64,000 nucleotides of DNA from the NCBI RefSeq assembly GCF_964030935.1, contig NZ_OZ034990.1, forward strand, positions 870,001-934,000, given 5' to 3'. The notes under the pieces are model-generated. The model was given only the letters and a program-made list of their open reading frames with translations, did no database searches and was not told the DNA's origin. Shown piece after piece: positions 17,584 to 27,949 of the stretch. Each line of letters opens with the position of its first letter. Within the stretch, counting starts at the first letter, position 1. Source of the stretch: Rickettsiella endosymbiont of Aleochara curtula. GTDB lineage: Bacteria; Pseudomonadota; Gammaproteobacteria; Diplorickettsiales; Diplorickettsiaceae. The position numbers and the translations under genes are program-made.

Positions 17584-18224
17584 TGACCTGCCCTGTCTCT
17601 AATAAACGATTTTTAACCTTTATCATTTTTGCCATACTCGCTTTAGGCTTAGGCATAGGTGTCAATCTATGGCATTCTACAAAGACTCGGATCGTTGTTC
17701 CACCCGTTGCCGGCACTAACATCGATCAACCCCAATTAATTCCTGAGTTTCATCTAATTAATGGGCAAGGCAAACCCTTCACGAATCACAATTTAAAGGG
17801 ACATTTCAGTTTACTGTTCTTTGGCTTTACGCATTGCCAAAGTATTTGTCCGCTGACGATGGCTATGTTGACACAACTGTATACGGAATTAAAAACCGAA
17901 AAACTTCCTCTGCCGCAAGTGATCTTCGTCACACTTGATCCTAAACGCGATACACCCAAAGTAGTGGGATCGTATGTTAAAGCGTTTAATCCTAATTTTA
18001 TCGGTCTTTCAGGACCATCTGCAGGAATCCATCAATTGAGCAAACAAATGGGAGTGGTATATATACAAGCTCAGCAAAGTAAAGCTTCGGAAAATAATTA
18101 TCAGATTGACCATAGCGGGACTTTATACTTAATCAATCCAGAAGGTAAATTAGCCGCCATTTTTTCACCTCCACATGATGAGGCAGGCATAAAACAGGAC
18201 TATAAGAGTTTAGTTCGCCAATAA
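17583..18224 (+). CDS. Sco1/SenC copper chaperone
   Basis: Sco proteins deliver copper to the CuA site of subunit II. The 213-residue protein has an N-terminal membrane anchor (about residues 10-28) and a thioredoxin-like periplasmic domain. Copper ligands are visible: FTHCQSICPLTM (CxxxC) and the histidine in IDHSGTLYLI. The DPKRDTP loop is also typical. The start is the ATG that shares its A with the cyoE stop, with GAGG upstream; a longer frame from 17544 lies inside cyoE. Together with cyoE it completes oxidase assembly functions. Confidence 0.93.
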   Translation: MTCPVSNKRFLTFIIFAILALGLGIGVNLWHSTKTRIVVPPVAGTNIDQPQLIPEFHLINGQGKPFTNHNLKGHFSLLFFGFTHCQSICPLTMAMLTQLYTELKTEKLPLPQVIFVTLDPKRDTPKVVGSYVKAFNPNFIGLSGPSAGIHQLSKQMGVVYIQAQQSKASENNYQIDHSGTLYLINPEGKLAAIFSPPHDEAGIKQDYKSLVRQ

Positions 18225-18336
18225 TTATTTCTTCGATAGTTTACTAAACAACTAGAAAATTGGCCTGTATGAAGGTAAATTAAGCTAGCTTCTTCACTAT
18301 AATAAGCCTGTGCGCCCAGATATAGAAAAAAAATCA

Positions 18337-19422
18337 ATGAAAAAACAACGTGTTATGGTCGGCCTATCGGGGGGTGTAGATTCCTCAGTAACTGCTTTAT
18401 TACTTAAAGAGCAAGGTTATCAAGTCGAAGGGCTGTTTATGAAAAATTGGGAAGAAGACGATACTGAAGATTATTGCTCAGCCACTGCCGATATTGCCGA
18501 TGCCCAGGCTATCTGTGATAAATTAGCGATTCCACTGCATACGATTAATTTTGCGGCGGAATATTGGGATCGTGTATTCACGCATTTTTTAGCAGAATAT
18601 CAATTAGGCCGTACACCCAACCCGGATATCCTCTGTAATAGGGAAATTAAATTTAAAACTTTTCTTGATTATGCTCTGCAATGCGGCGCGGATTTTATTG
18701 CAACCGGTCATTATGCAGGAAAATCCTACGTAGATAATACCTATCAATTACGCAAATGTGCCGATCAAAATAAAGACCAAACCTATTTTTTATATACTTT
18801 AGGCCAAGAAGCTTTGGCCAAAACCTTATTTCCATTAGCCAAGCTAACCAAACCAGAAGTGAGAGAAATTGCTAAATCAGCAGGTTTTATTAATGCGACT
18901 AAAAAAGATAGTACCGGCATCTGCTTTATCGGCGAGCGCAAATTTAAGCAGTTTTTACAAACCTACTTACCTGCACAACCTGGCAATATAGAAACACTAT
19001 CAGGGGAGACACTCGGACAACATGATGGCCTAATGTTTTACACCATAGGTCAACGACAAGGATTGCGTATCGGTGGTCGAAGAGAAAAATCTGCTTCGCC
19101 TTGGTATGTTGCTGATAAACAGCTCGCGCGTAATACATTAATAGTGGTACAAGGACACAACCATCCTAAGCTTTTTGCTCCTGCTCTGGTTTGCACGCAG
19201 CTGCATTGGATCAATGATTGCCCTCCCACAAAGCCACTAACTTGCACAGCGAAAACGCGTTTTCGACAACAGGAGACCACTTGCCTAATCAAACCTGCTA
19301 GCGATGATAAATACCACGTGGAATTTGAAGCCCCACAGCGCGCGATCACCCCAGGTCAATCGGTAGTTTTTTATCAGCTACAAACCTGTCTAGGAGGCGG
19401 AATTATCGATGCCACACTCTAA
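18337..19422 (+). CDS. mnmA: tRNA-specific 2-thiouridylase MnmA
   Basis: MnmA puts sulfur on U34 of tRNAs for Lys, Glu and Gln. The 361-residue protein begins with the PP-loop [10 protein letters not shown], shows [12 protein letters not shown] with the first catalytic cysteine and [13 protein letters not shown] with the second, and has the C-terminal beta-barrel domain. I prefer the ATG at 18337 (MKKQRVMVG) over the GTG at 18310, because family members start a few residues before the PP-loop. It overlaps murD by 14 bp, an unusual partner for a tRNA gene. Confidence 0.95.
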   Translation: MKKQRVMVGLSGGVDSSVTALLLKEQGYQVEGLFMKNWEEDDTEDYCSATADIADAQAICDKLAIPLHTINFAAEYWDRVFTHFLAEYQLGRTPNPDILCNREIKFKTFLDYALQCGADFIATGHYAGKSYVDNTYQLRKCADQNKDQTYFLYTLGQEALAKTLFPLAKLTKPEVREIAKSAGFINATKKDSTGICFIGERKFKQFLQTYLPAQPGNIETLSGETLGQHDGLMFYTIGQRQGLRIGGRREKSASPWYVADKQLARNTLIVVQGHNHPKLFAPALVCTQLHWINDCPPTKPLTCTAKTRFRQQETTCLIKPASDDKYHVEFEAPQRAITPGQSVVFYQLQTCLGGGIIDATL

Positions 19423-20764
19423 TTCTACGCATAAACGCTTGATCATAGGCCTAGGTGAAACTGGACTTTCCTGTGCTCGTTATTTTAATCGATTAAAATT
19501 ACCCTTTACTCTCTTAGACAGTCGCTTAGATCCCCCAAAATTAGCTGAATTTCAAAAAGAATTTCCGCACGCAGCCTACCGTCTAGGGCCTTTTGACCCG
19601 AACCATTTTCAAGATTGTAACGAATTAATTGTCAGTCCTGGCGTTGATCTACAGGAAAAAAACATCAGCACGGCGATCAAGCAATATAAACTTAAACCTC
19701 TGGGCGATATCGAATTATTTGGCCAACATGCTCAGGCACCCATCATTGCAATCACTGGCAGCAATGCCAAAGGTACAGTTACCAGCTTAGTCGGCGATAT
19801 GATAGCTCAAGCAGAGCTTAAGGTTGCGGTGGGAGGCAATATCGGTAAACCGGCATTGGATTTACTTGAAGGGCCGATACCGGATTTTTATGTATTAGAA
19901 ATTTCAAGTTTTCAGCTAGAAACAACTTACCATTTACGTCCTAAATTAGCGAGCATACTTAACATTAGTCCAGATCATTTAGATCGGCATCAAACATTTG
20001 CCGCTTATATACAAGCTAAGCAACGGATTTACCAGGAATGTGAAATTGCTTTATGGAATCAAGAAGATTTAAATACCTATCCCAACCATAAAGTAAAAAA
20101 AACCATCAGTTTCGGTTTAGAATCACCGAAACCCAATTCAAAAGAATTTGGCTTGAAGCTTGTTGATCAAAAAACCTATCTTGCAAAAGGCAATCAAATT
20201 TTACTGCCTGTTGAAAAAATGCCTATCAAAGGTCGACACAATTGGGCCAATGCCTTAGCTGCTTTAACCATAGGCCAAGCGATTGGGCTACCCATACCGC
20301 CAATGCTAGCTACACTTTGTCAATTTAAAGGTTTGCCACATCGCTGCCAGTGGGTTAAAGAACATGCGGGTGTGACTTGGTATAATGATTCTAAAGCAAC
20401 TAATGTTGGAGCAACCGTTGCTGCGTTAAATGGATTAGGGCCAGCTATTTCGGGTAAAATCATTTTAATTGCTGGTGGCTTAGCCAAAGGCGCGGATTTT
20501 GCATTACTGAACGATCCAGTAAAACGTTATGTTAAAAAAATGATTTTAATTGGCCGCGACGCCCCTTTATTAAAAAATACTTTAGCAAAAAGTACGGCCA
20601 TTGATATGTCTGATGATTTAGAGCAAGCGGTACATTTAGCACATCAAACCGCAACCCGCGGTGATATTGTACTTTTATCCCCAGCGTGTGCCAGTATGGA
20701 TATGTTTAAAAATTATGAAGAGCGTGGTGATATTTTTTGCGATTTAGCTCGAGGAATCCATTGA
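19409..20764 (+). CDS. murD: UDP-MurNAc-L-alanine:D-glutamate ligase
   Basis: MurD adds D-glutamate to UDP-MurNAc-L-Ala in the cytoplasm. The 451-residue protein has the N-terminal Rossmann domain ([13 protein letters not shown]), central ATPase domain and C-terminal domain ([12 protein letters not shown]). The ATP loop reads [11 protein letters not shown] at about residues 117-127, where E. coli has GSNGKSTVTTL, so two loop residues differ. [19 protein letters not shown] near the end is a MurD signature. The start overlaps mnmA and has AGGAGG 11 bases upstream. ftsW follows after one base. Confidence 0.95.
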   Translation: MPHSNSTHKRLIIGLGETGLSCARYFNRLKLPFTLLDSRLDPPKLAEFQKEFPHAAYRLGPFDPNHFQDCNELIVSPGVDLQEKNISTAIKQYKLKPLGDIELFGQHAQAPIIAITGSNAKGTVTSLVGDMIAQAELKVAVGGNIGKPALDLLEGPIPDFYVLEISSFQLETTYHLRPKLASILNISPDHLDRHQTFAAYIQAKQRIYQECEIALWNQEDLNTYPNHKVKKTISFGLESPKPNSKEFGLKLVDQKTYLAKGNQILLPVEKMPIKGRHNWANALAALTIGQAIGLPIPPMLATLCQFKGLPHRCQWVKEHAGVTWYNDSKATNVGATVAALNGLGPAISGKIILIAGGLAKGADFALLNDPVKRYVKKMILIGRDAPLLKNTLAKSTAIDMSDDLEQAVHLAHQTATRGDIVLLSPACASMDMFKNYEERGDIFCDLARGIH

Positions 20765-20765
20765 T

Positions 20766-21914
20766 ATGCTTAAACCGGATGTTTCATCCATCGTTTTGTA
20801 TGATCGTTGGTTACTTATCGTCATTGCCACTTTACTTGCCTTTGGCCTATTGATGGTCGCTTCAACCTCGATCGTAATTTCTGAACATCAATATGGTCAG
20901 CCTTTCCATTTTTTTTTCCATCAGCTTTTTTATTTAGTCTTAGGCATCGCTGCCGGAATCATTGTAGTACAAATTAAAACCTCTTACTGGCAACAGGTCA
21001 GTCTTGCATTGTTAGTACTGAGTATCGGTTTACTTTTTTTAGTTCTATTGCCAGGTATTGGCAGGCAAGTTAACGGAAGTATGCGCTGGCTAGGTTTCGG
21101 CCCGTTTGGATTACAAGTTTCTGAATTCGTCAAATTAACGATGATTGTTTATCTGGCAGGTTATCTACTACGCCAAGAAAAACAGGTGCAAAATCAAATC
21201 CGTGGCTTCCTTAAGCCGTTAATGGTTCTAGCTGTCATTACTTTTTTACTGTTACGCGAACCCGATTTTGGAGCGGCTACAGTAATATTAGTCACGAGTC
21301 TAGGAATGTTATTTTTAGCCGGTGTGCGAATTTGGCAATTTATTATTCTGTTAACGGGTGTAGCGATTGTTCTGGGTACCTTAGCGATTAGCTCACCTTA
21401 TCGCTTAGCACGTCTAACGACTTTTCTTAACCCTTGGGCTAACCAATTTGACTCAGGTTATCAATTAACTCAATCGTTAATTGCATTTGGACGCGGAGGT
21501 TGGGTTGGCGTCGGGCTGGGTGAAAGTATACAAAAGTTATTTTATCTTCCTGAAGCACACACAGACTTTTTGTTTGCTGTCCTTACCGAAGAACTAGGCT
21601 TGATCGGTGGGTTATTTATGATCCTATTATTTTCACTATTGGTCTGGCGAGCATTATATATAGGCTACCGTTGTTTTAATATTGGCCAACGTTTCTCGGC
21701 CTATCTTGCCTATGGCATTGGCTTAAACATCGCTTTACAAGTCATGATTAACATTGGGGTCAATACTGGTGTCTTACCAACCAAAGGATTAACGCTGCCG
21801 CTCATGAGCTATGGAGGCAGCAGTTTACTCATGACCTGCATCATGCTGGCGTTATTGTTACGTATCGATTATGAATATCGCTTGGTACAATTTGGTTTCA
21901 AAGTCGATCAATAG
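20766..21914 (+). CDS. ftsW: Peptidoglycan glycosyltransferase FtsW
   Basis: FtsW polymerises lipid II at the division septum with its partner FtsI. The 382-residue SEDS protein has about ten membrane spans. Signature segments are NGSMRWLGFGPFGLQVSE, REPDFGAATV, the large periplasmic loop ending LPEAHTDFLFAVLTEELG, and the closing GLTLPLMSYGGSSLL. It is one base after murD and 131 bp before murC. In a standard cluster murG would follow, but no ORF fits there. Confidence 0.95.
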   Translation: MLKPDVSSIVLYDRWLLIVIATLLAFGLLMVASTSIVISEHQYGQPFHFFFHQLFYLVLGIAAGIIVVQIKTSYWQQVSLALLVLSIGLLFLVLLPGIGRQVNGSMRWLGFGPFGLQVSEFVKLTMIVYLAGYLLRQEKQVQNQIRGFLKPLMVLAVITFLLLREPDFGAATVILVTSLGMLFLAGVRIWQFIILLTGVAIVLGTLAISSPYRLARLTTFLNPWANQFDSGYQLTQSLIAFGRGGWVGVGLGESIQKLFYLPEAHTDFLFAVLTEELGLIGGLFMILLFSLLVWRALYIGYRCFNIGQRFSAYLAYGIGLNIALQVMINIGVNTGVLPTKGLTLPLMSYGGSSLLMTCIMLALLLRIDYEYRLVQFGFKVDQ

Positions 21915-22045
21915 CGAGCATTCAAATTCAATAAGCACCTTATCCTCTTATACCAAAAACTGCTATATAACAGAGTAAAGGTTGAAGGTAATAGCCCACT
22001 AGTGCCACAATACGCCTCCTTACATACACTATAGGTTGTTCAGTC

Positions 22046-23461
22046 ATGAAAATCCCTTTTGTTGACCATCAAATGGGACGCATTCGACACCTGCATTTCG
22101 TCGGAATAGGCGGTGCAGGCATGGGTGGTATTGCTGAAATTTTATTAAATGAAGGCTATGTTATTTCTGGCTCTGATCTTCAAGAAAATGCCATGACGCG
22201 ACATTTGCGAAAATTAGGCACAGAGATTCAGCTTGGCCATCATGAAAAACACATACGTGATGCCGATGTGATTGTCTATTCTAGTGCAGTACCCCCCGAC
22301 AATGTAGAAATCGTGGCCGCACACAATGCCCTTATACCCGTCGTTCCAAGGGCCTTAATGCTCGCTGAATTAATGCGTTTTCGCTATAGTATTGCCGTCG
22401 CAGGAACGCACGGAAAAACTACTACAACCAGTTTAGTCGCCAGTTTATTAGGTGAGGGGGGACTAGATCCAACGTTTGTAATCGGCGGTAAATTGAATAG
22501 TACTAGTACGCATGCACGTTTGGGCGCCGGCCGCTATTTGGTTGCAGAAGCCGATGAAAGTGATGCTTCCTTCCTGTATTTAAAACCCATGATTGCTATT
22601 GTCACTAATATTGATATGGATCATATGGGAACTTACGATGGTGATTTTCAGCAACTTAAAAAAAGCTTTTTGGAATTTTTATGGCATTTACCCTTTTATG
22701 GTTTAGCCATTATGTGCTGTGATGATCCGTTTGTTCGATCAATCTTACCTGATATTATGCGCCCTATTGTCACCTATGGATTTAGTGAGGATGCGGATAT
22801 TCGCATCACCTCTTTTCAGCAAAAAGGTGTTAAAAATTACTTTACCGTTAGTCGGCCGAAGAAAAAACCATTAGATATAACTTTAAATCTTCCCGGTGAA
22901 CATAATGCATTAAATTCACTCGCCGCTATTGCAGTTGCCTCAGAACTTGGGATTAAAGATGATGTGATAGGTGGTGCTTTATCGCATTTCAGTGGTGTGG
23001 ATCGACGTTTTCAAATATTAGGAAAACTAAAATGTAAACAAGGACATGCTTTATTGATCGACGATTACGGACATCATCCGCGTGAAATTGCTGCGACTTT
23101 AAAAGCCATTCGTAGCGCCTGGCCAGATCGACGTTTAGTCATGACTTACCAACCTCATCGTTACACACGAACACGTGATCTCTTTTCAGATTTTGTAGAA
23201 ATTTTGTCTGGGGTCGATCGTTTGCTACTATTAAATGTTTACTCGGCCGGAGAAACACCGATACCTGGCGCGGATAGTGCTGCTTTATTAAAATCGATAC
23301 GTTTAAATACTCAAGCTAGTCCTATCCATATCGAAAATAAAGAAAAGCTTACTGAAACCTTACATGAGGTTTTACAAGACGGTGATGTATTGTTATTACA
23401 AGGTGCTGGAGATATTGGCGGCATTGCTCAGAATCTAGCACTCTCAATTGACAGTAAATGA
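22046..23461 (+). CDS. murC: UDP-MurNAc:L-alanine ligase
   Basis: MurC attaches the first amino acid, L-alanine, to UDP-MurNAc. The 471-residue protein has the nucleotide-binding [17 protein letters not shown] near the N-terminus, the ATP loop [24 protein letters not shown], and the C-terminal [14 protein letters not shown] and [13 protein letters not shown] motifs. All key motifs look intact. murB follows after 3 bp, suggesting a shared transcript. The leader of 131 bp may carry its own promoter because murG is missing upstream. Confidence 0.96.
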   Translation: MKIPFVDHQMGRIRHLHFVGIGGAGMGGIAEILLNEGYVISGSDLQENAMTRHLRKLGTEIQLGHHEKHIRDADVIVYSSAVPPDNVEIVAAHNALIPVVPRALMLAELMRFRYSIAVAGTHGKTTTTSLVASLLGEGGLDPTFVIGGKLNSTSTHARLGAGRYLVAEADESDASFLYLKPMIAIVTNIDMDHMGTYDGDFQQLKKSFLEFLWHLPFYGLAIMCCDDPFVRSILPDIMRPIVTYGFSEDADIRITSFQQKGVKNYFTVSRPKKKPLDITLNLPGEHNALNSLAAIAVASELGIKDDVIGGALSHFSGVDRRFQILGKLKCKQGHALLIDDYGHHPREIAATLKAIRSAWPDRRLVMTYQPHRYTRTRDLFSDFVEILSGVDRLLLLNVYSAGETPIPGADSAALLKSIRLNTQASPIHIENKEKLTETLHEVLQDGDVLLLQGAGDIGGIAQNLALSIDSK

Positions 23462-23464
23462 TCT

Positions 23465-24343
23465 ATGCATAATTTGCGCGGTCAACTCATAGAAAATGCA
23501 ACATTAGCTGAATATTCTTCATGGCAGGTCGGCGGCAAGGCAGATCGTCTCTATAAACCAGCTGATAGCGATGATTTGATTAATTTTATTAAACAGATCC
23601 CTCAGCATGAACCCTTGATTTTTTTGGGTTTAGGAAGCAATACATTGATACGAGATGGCGGCATCAAAGGTGCTGTCGTGATCACACAAGGCACGCTCAA
23701 CAAATTAAAAAGTATTGACGCGGTGACACTTTATGCAGAAGCAGGTGTTGCTTCGCCAGCCTTTGCTCGATTTTCGGCTAGAAAGAATTTAATCGGTGCC
23801 GAATTTTTAGCGGGGATTCCCGGTACCATTGGCGGCGCTTTAGTCATGAATGCCGGCTGTGATGGTAATGAAACCTGGAATATAGTTAAGTCAGTCCTTA
23901 CCGTCAATCGGCGCGGCGAAAAAAAAATTCGTTATCCTAGTGAATATAAAATTGCTTACCGAAGTGTCAGTACATTTGCCGACGAATATTATTTGGCCGC
24001 AGAGTTTCAATTAAAATCGGGCAACAAAGAAACAGCCTTAAGCAAAATTCGTGATTTACTTAAATATCGTGCCGATACTCAACCTACTAATGAACCCAAT
24101 TGCGGCTCCGTGTTTCGCAATCCTTCTGGTGATCATGCCGCACGCTTAATCGAAGCGTGTGGACTTAAAGGTTTAACCATAGGGGGTGCAATGGTATCTA
24201 ACAAACATGCTAATTTTATTATTAATAACGGCCATGCCAGCGCCACTGACATTGAAGCCTTAATTGAAAAAATTTCTGAGTGTGTATTCCACAAATTTAA
24301 TATACGTTTAGTACCTGAAGTACGTACTATCGGCGAAGCTTAA
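23465..24343 (+). CDS. murB: UDP-N-acetylenolpyruvoylglucosamine reductase
   Basis: MurB reduces the enolpyruvyl group to make UDP-MurNAc, using FAD and NADPH. The 292-residue protein is the shorter type II form. Motifs include the FAD-binding LGLGSNTLIRDGGI, the AGIPGTIGGALVMNAG segment, the KYRADTQPTNEPNCGSVF catalytic region with its serine, and the terminal RLVPEVRTIGEA. It is the last gene of the split cell-wall cluster: ddl, ftsQ, ftsA and ftsZ do not follow. It converges with the permease gene 7 bp away. Confidence 0.95.
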   Translation: MHNLRGQLIENATLAEYSSWQVGGKADRLYKPADSDDLINFIKQIPQHEPLIFLGLGSNTLIRDGGIKGAVVITQGTLNKLKSIDAVTLYAEAGVASPAFARFSARKNLIGAEFLAGIPGTIGGALVMNAGCDGNETWNIVKSVLTVNRRGEKKIRYPSEYKIAYRSVSTFADEYYLAAEFQLKSGNKETALSKIRDLLKYRADTQPTNEPNCGSVFRNPSGDHAARLIEACGLKGLTIGGAMVSNKHANFIINNGHASATDIEALIEKISECVFHKFNIRLVPEVRTIGEA

Positions 24344-24349
24344 ATTTTT

Positions 24350-25915
24350 TTATAAATCTTGTAGTTGTTTATTCATCAATGCAAACGATTCTTCTTCTGC
24401 TTGATCTCGGACTAAGCAATATTGTGATAAGTAAAGCATCAATACGCTAAAAGGAAATATTACTAACATACCAAAGGGGAATTTTAGTCGTGCTATGCCG
24501 TCAAAAGGACCCAAATAAGAAAGTAATAATAAAATCGATAGATAAGAAAAAAACCAATATAAACTAAAATTATTTTCCCAAAATCGACGTTTTTGATAAC
24601 AAAGATAGATAATAAAACCGACTAAAATGGCTGCATAAAGCTTCCATATTACTGAAAAACCACACCAATAAAGCATTAGATTAGCCACATAAAATGCAAT
24701 ATGACAGACAATTAAACTCCCAGACAATCTGAATGGGCGATGTTGTTCAGGTTGCATTTTGCGTAATGCTAATAAACAAATAGGTCCTATTCCATAGGAA
24801 AGTATACTGGCTGAAGATAGAAATGCCACCATTTTTTGCCAGCCTGGAAACGGCAAAAAAGCACATATACCTACTAAAAAATTCGCATACAATGTGACGT
24901 ACGGAATTTGATAACGATTAAGTTTTAAAAAAAATGGTGGTAAATGTTTATTTAATGCCATGCCATAGAGAATTCGCGAGGTGGCGGCGGTATAAACTAA
25001 TGTCGTGCCTAAAGGAGAAAATGCAGCATCAAATAGCAATAATACGGCTATGACGCCAAGACCTAACAACAAAGTTAAACCGACTAATGGACCACTATCA
25101 CCAGGAAAACTAAGATGCTGCCAACCTTGTTGTAGATAAGTTTTGGGTACCGCCATTAAAAAACTAAGTTGCAACATAAAATATAAAATGAAACCCACCA
25201 ATACCGCACCTAAAATGGCAATAGGAATACTTTTTTGTGGATTTTTTACTTCACCTGCTAACATCAAACCATTTTGAAATCCGGTAAACGCAAATGCTAT
25301 ACCTCCTGCGGATAAAGCTGAAAATATGTTTATCCAACTGGTTTTATTAGTTAAATCAAGTGTGATGTTTTGTAGGGTCGGTGAGACATGTATGAGCGTA
25401 ACAATGGCAATCGATGGCAAAAGAAATTTCACTATGCTAGCGTATTTGTTACATTCCGCTAAGAATTTAATGCCATAACTATTCAAAACCACGATAAAAA
25501 ACATGATCACTACTGCGGCCAGATAACCTGTGTGTGATAATTTAAAATAAGTGGCTTCCTTAGTTAACAAAACAGGGAAAAAATGACTGCTATATTGCAA
25601 AATAGCCTGGATTTCTATCGGTGTCATCACCACATAGGCCAGCCAGGTAATCCAAGAAAATAAAAATCCCACTTCTCTACCGTGCGTATAGGTTGGATAA
25701 TTCGATAAACCACCAGAAATCGGCAGCATAGTCCCCAATTCGCATAACGGTAGGGCTATGAATAACATAAAAAATGCTGCGATGATCCAGCTGATGAGCG
25801 CATTCGGTCCAGCCATCTGCGCACCTATAAAAGGCGTAAATAGCCACGCAGAGCCTATCATGCCTCCGGCTGCAGCTATTAATATATTAGTCGTAGAAAT
25901 ATCACGCTTTAGCAA
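24350..25915 (-). CDS. APC-superfamily amino-acid permease
   Basis: A 521-residue inner-membrane transporter with about twelve predicted spans. The start TNILIAAAGGMIGSAWLF carries the conserved glycine-rich first span of the APC superfamily, and GGLSNYPTYTHGREVGFLFSW follows. Long hydrophobic spans continue to residue 500 with a short cytoplasmic tail. Substrate is unclear; amino-acid uptake is likely, and such transporters are numerous in host-dependent Legionellales. It is alone on the minus strand with a 348-bp upstream region. Confidence 0.85.
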   Translation of the reverse strand: MLKRDISTTNILIAAAGGMIGSAWLFTPFIGAQMAGPNALISWIIAAFFMLFIALPLCELGTMLPISGGLSNYPTYTHGREVGFLFSWITWLAYVVMTPIEIQAILQYSSHFFPVLLTKEATYFKLSHTGYLAAVVIMFFIVVLNSYGIKFLAECNKYASIVKFLLPSIAIVTLIHVSPTLQNITLDLTNKTSWINIFSALSAGGIAFAFTGFQNGLMLAGEVKNPQKSIPIAILGAVLVGFILYFMLQLSFLMAVPKTYLQQGWQHLSFPGDSGPLVGLTLLLGLGVIAVLLLFDAAFSPLGTTLVYTAATSRILYGMALNKHLPPFFLKLNRYQIPYVTLYANFLVGICAFLPFPGWQKMVAFLSSASILSYGIGPICLLALRKMQPEQHRPFRLSGSLIVCHIAFYVANLMLYWCGFSVIWKLYAAILVGFIIYLCYQKRRFWENNFSLYWFFSYLSILLLLSYLGPFDGIARLKFPFGMLVIFPFSVLMLYLSQYCLVRDQAEEESFALMNKQLQDL

Positions 25916-26263
25916 TTTTTAAATCCTTGCAAACTCTACAGATTTTTTAAATTTGAATGTAAGTTGATAGTGCTAGTTTAGCAATTATTCAGAAATTTAT
26001 TCTTGGAATTTAATAGGATAAAATTAACACTAAATATAATTTACTAAATTTGATCTAATTTAAGACAGAAACTATCGAAAAAAAAACAGCTAGTTTTTTG
26101 GCCATAATAAAGAATCTTTCGTCATTGCGAGCGCGTAGCGCGCGGCAATCCAGCGAAAAACTTAATTTTTCTGGATGACCACAGCCTCAATACCGTTTCG
26201 GCCTCCCCCACAACAAGCTATTTTTATAAAAAAATGCATTTTATGTAATAAAGATTTTAACTT
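25916..26263. other. Intergenic region between permease and rph
   Basis: This 348-bp stretch is downstream of rph and upstream of the permease, both on the minus strand. It has no convincing ORF. Its main feature is the GC-rich palindromic repeat at 26120-26151. After the repeat, CAGCGAAAAA and TTTTTCTGG segments are partly complementary. The permease promoter should lie near 25930-26050, but I cannot identify its boxes with confidence. Confidence 0.5.
26120..26151. repeat. GC-rich palindromic repeat, copy 2
   Basis: The core GCGAGCGCGTAGCGCGCGGC is close to self-complementary and matches the reverse complement of the element at 831-860, with CGTAG in place of CGAAG at the centre. It is flanked by ATT and AAT so that the arms extend the hairpin. 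It contains no ORF. The family looks like a REP-type element in this genome. Confidence 0.65.
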
Positions 26264-26983
26264 TTACTTAACCGCTAAAACTTCTCTTTGTTTTTCGAAC
26301 AACTGATTTATTCCTTTCTCTGCTACTGCTAACATTTGTTCCAGTTGCTGTTTAGAAAAAGCATTTTTTTCTGCAGTGGCTTGCACTTCCAATATGCCAC
26401 CCTGCTCTGTCATCACCACGTTCATATCCGTTTCAGCTTGAGAATCCTCTGCATAATCTAAGTCCAAGAGCACTTGCCCTTGATAAATGCCAACTGACAC
26501 CGCAGCAACCATAAAACGCCGGGGATCTTGCGTCAATTCACCTTTTTGCTTCATTACGGTTAAGGCATCCCTCAATGCAACACTTGCACCGGTAATAGCT
26601 GCAGTACGTGTTCCACCATCGGCTTGAATCACATCACAATCTAAAAAAATAGTATTTTCGCCCAACTGTTTCAGATCCACGCTCACACGTAAAACCCGTC
26701 CGATTAAGCGTTGAATTTCTAAACTTCGACCGGTTTGTTTACCTCTACTCGCCTCGCGTTCGGAACGCGTATGCGTTGCACGAGGCAACATACCATATTC
26801 CGCAGTAATCCAACCTTGGCCGGAGCCTTTTAAAAATTTTGGCACGCCAGGCACCACGCTCGCCGTGCAAAGAACTTTGGTATTGCCAAATGCTATCAAT
26901 ACCGAACCTTCAGCATATTGTGTATAAGAACGAGTCATGTTGATTACACGAAGCTCATCATTAGCACGTTGTGTCGCACGCAT
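26264..26983 (-). CDS. rph: Ribonuclease PH
   Basis: RNase PH trims the 3' ends of tRNA precursors with phosphate, releasing nucleoside diphosphates. The 239-residue protein is standard length, starts [12 protein letters not shown] and contains [12 protein letters not shown], the [17 protein letters not shown] segment, the [10 protein letters not shown] motif, and the catalytic [19 protein letters not shown]. It is divergent from yicC with about 96 bp between starts, an arrangement common in proteobacteria. Confidence 0.96.
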   Translation of the reverse strand: MRATQRANDELRVINMTRSYTQYAEGSVLIAFGNTKVLCTASVVPGVPKFLKGSGQGWITAEYGMLPRATHTRSEREASRGKQTGRSLEIQRLIGRVLRVSVDLKQLGENTIFLDCDVIQADGGTRTAAITGASVALRDALTVMKQKGELTQDPRRFMVAAVSVGIYQGQVLLDLDYAEDSQAETDMNVVMTEQGGILEVQATAEKNAFSKQQLEQMLAVAEKGINQLFEKQREVLAVK

Positions 26984-27079
26984 GGTTACTTTCCTTTTAT
27001 AAAACTAGATTTTATTTGCAGAGTGATTAAAATGGGGCCTGTAAAAACATGCATTATACTTTTTAACCTGAAAATTACC

Positions 27080-27946
27080 ATGACCAATAGCATGACGGCT
27101 TTTGCCAGAAAAGAAAAACAAGCCGAATGGGGTCAAGCCGCATGGGAAGTTCGTAGTGTCAACCATCGATACTTAGAAATCGTTCTTTCTCTGCCCGATA
27201 CCTTCAGTCATTTAGAACCTTTGATTCGGAAACAAATGCAAGCACGCTTACAACGCGGCAGAGTAGAAGCCAAGTTACGTTATAAATCTTATATCAATAA
27301 AGCTATACCGATTGAGGTCGATGAAGAATTAACGCTATCGCTTATCGGTGCTTATAAGAAAATAGGGCATCTTGCCCAGACCAATACACCCTTAAACCCA
27401 GGAGAGTTATTGCGTTGGCCACAATTACTCAAGTTTCCTGAGTTAAGTATTGAAATGATGCAACCTGAATTAATGATTTTATTTTCTGAGACTTTAGAAG
27501 ACTTTTGTCGGGTACGTAGTATCGAAGGTAAAGCTATATTTGAATTATTAAATCTACGTTTAGTAAAACTTGCCAATCTGCTGCAGCATGTTCAAGTTCA
27601 ATTACCACATATTTTAAGCCTACAACGTGAAAAGCTTCTAGGTCGATTACATGAAATTAAAACTAGTTTAGACCCTAACCGTTTAGAGCAAGAAATGTTA
27701 TTATTTGCTCAGAAGACGGATGTAGCAGAAGAACTGGATCGTTTACAGATCCACCTGCATGAATTCAAGAACTTATTGGAAAAGAACCAAGCTCAGGGTA
27801 AGCAACTTGATTTTTTACTACAAGAATTGAATCGTGAAGCCAACACCTTAGCTTCTAAATCACTGAATGCAGAATTGACCTTATCCGCCGTTAACATCAA
27901 GGTTTTGATAGAGGAAATGCGCGAACAAGTGCAGAATATTGAATAA
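27080..27946 (+). CDS. YicC-family endoribonuclease-like protein
   Basis: YicC proteins are conserved endoribonucleases linked to small-RNA turnover in E. coli. The 288-residue protein begins MTNSMTAFARKEKQ, as family members do, with WEVRSVNHRYLEI, and ends with the LDFLLQELNREANTLASKS and VKVLIEEMREQVQNIE-type segments. I place the start at 27080; the frame upstream to 26918 overlaps rph and is not needed. gmk follows after 3 bp, a usual pairing. Confidence 0.93.
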   Translation: MTNSMTAFARKEKQAEWGQAAWEVRSVNHRYLEIVLSLPDTFSHLEPLIRKQMQARLQRGRVEAKLRYKSYINKAIPIEVDEELTLSLIGAYKKIGHLAQTNTPLNPGELLRWPQLLKFPELSIEMMQPELMILFSETLEDFCRVRSIEGKAIFELLNLRLVKLANLLQHVQVQLPHILSLQREKLLGRLHEIKTSLDPNRLEQEMLLFAQKTDVAEELDRLQIHLHEFKNLLEKNQAQGKQLDFLLQELNREANTLASKSLNAELTLSAVNIKVLIEEMREQVQNIE

Positions 27947-27949
27947 ATT

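Noticed and set aside
19050-19349. 99-codon frame antisense to mnmA
   Set aside because: MnmA is intact and conserved across this stretch; the antisense frame lacks any support.
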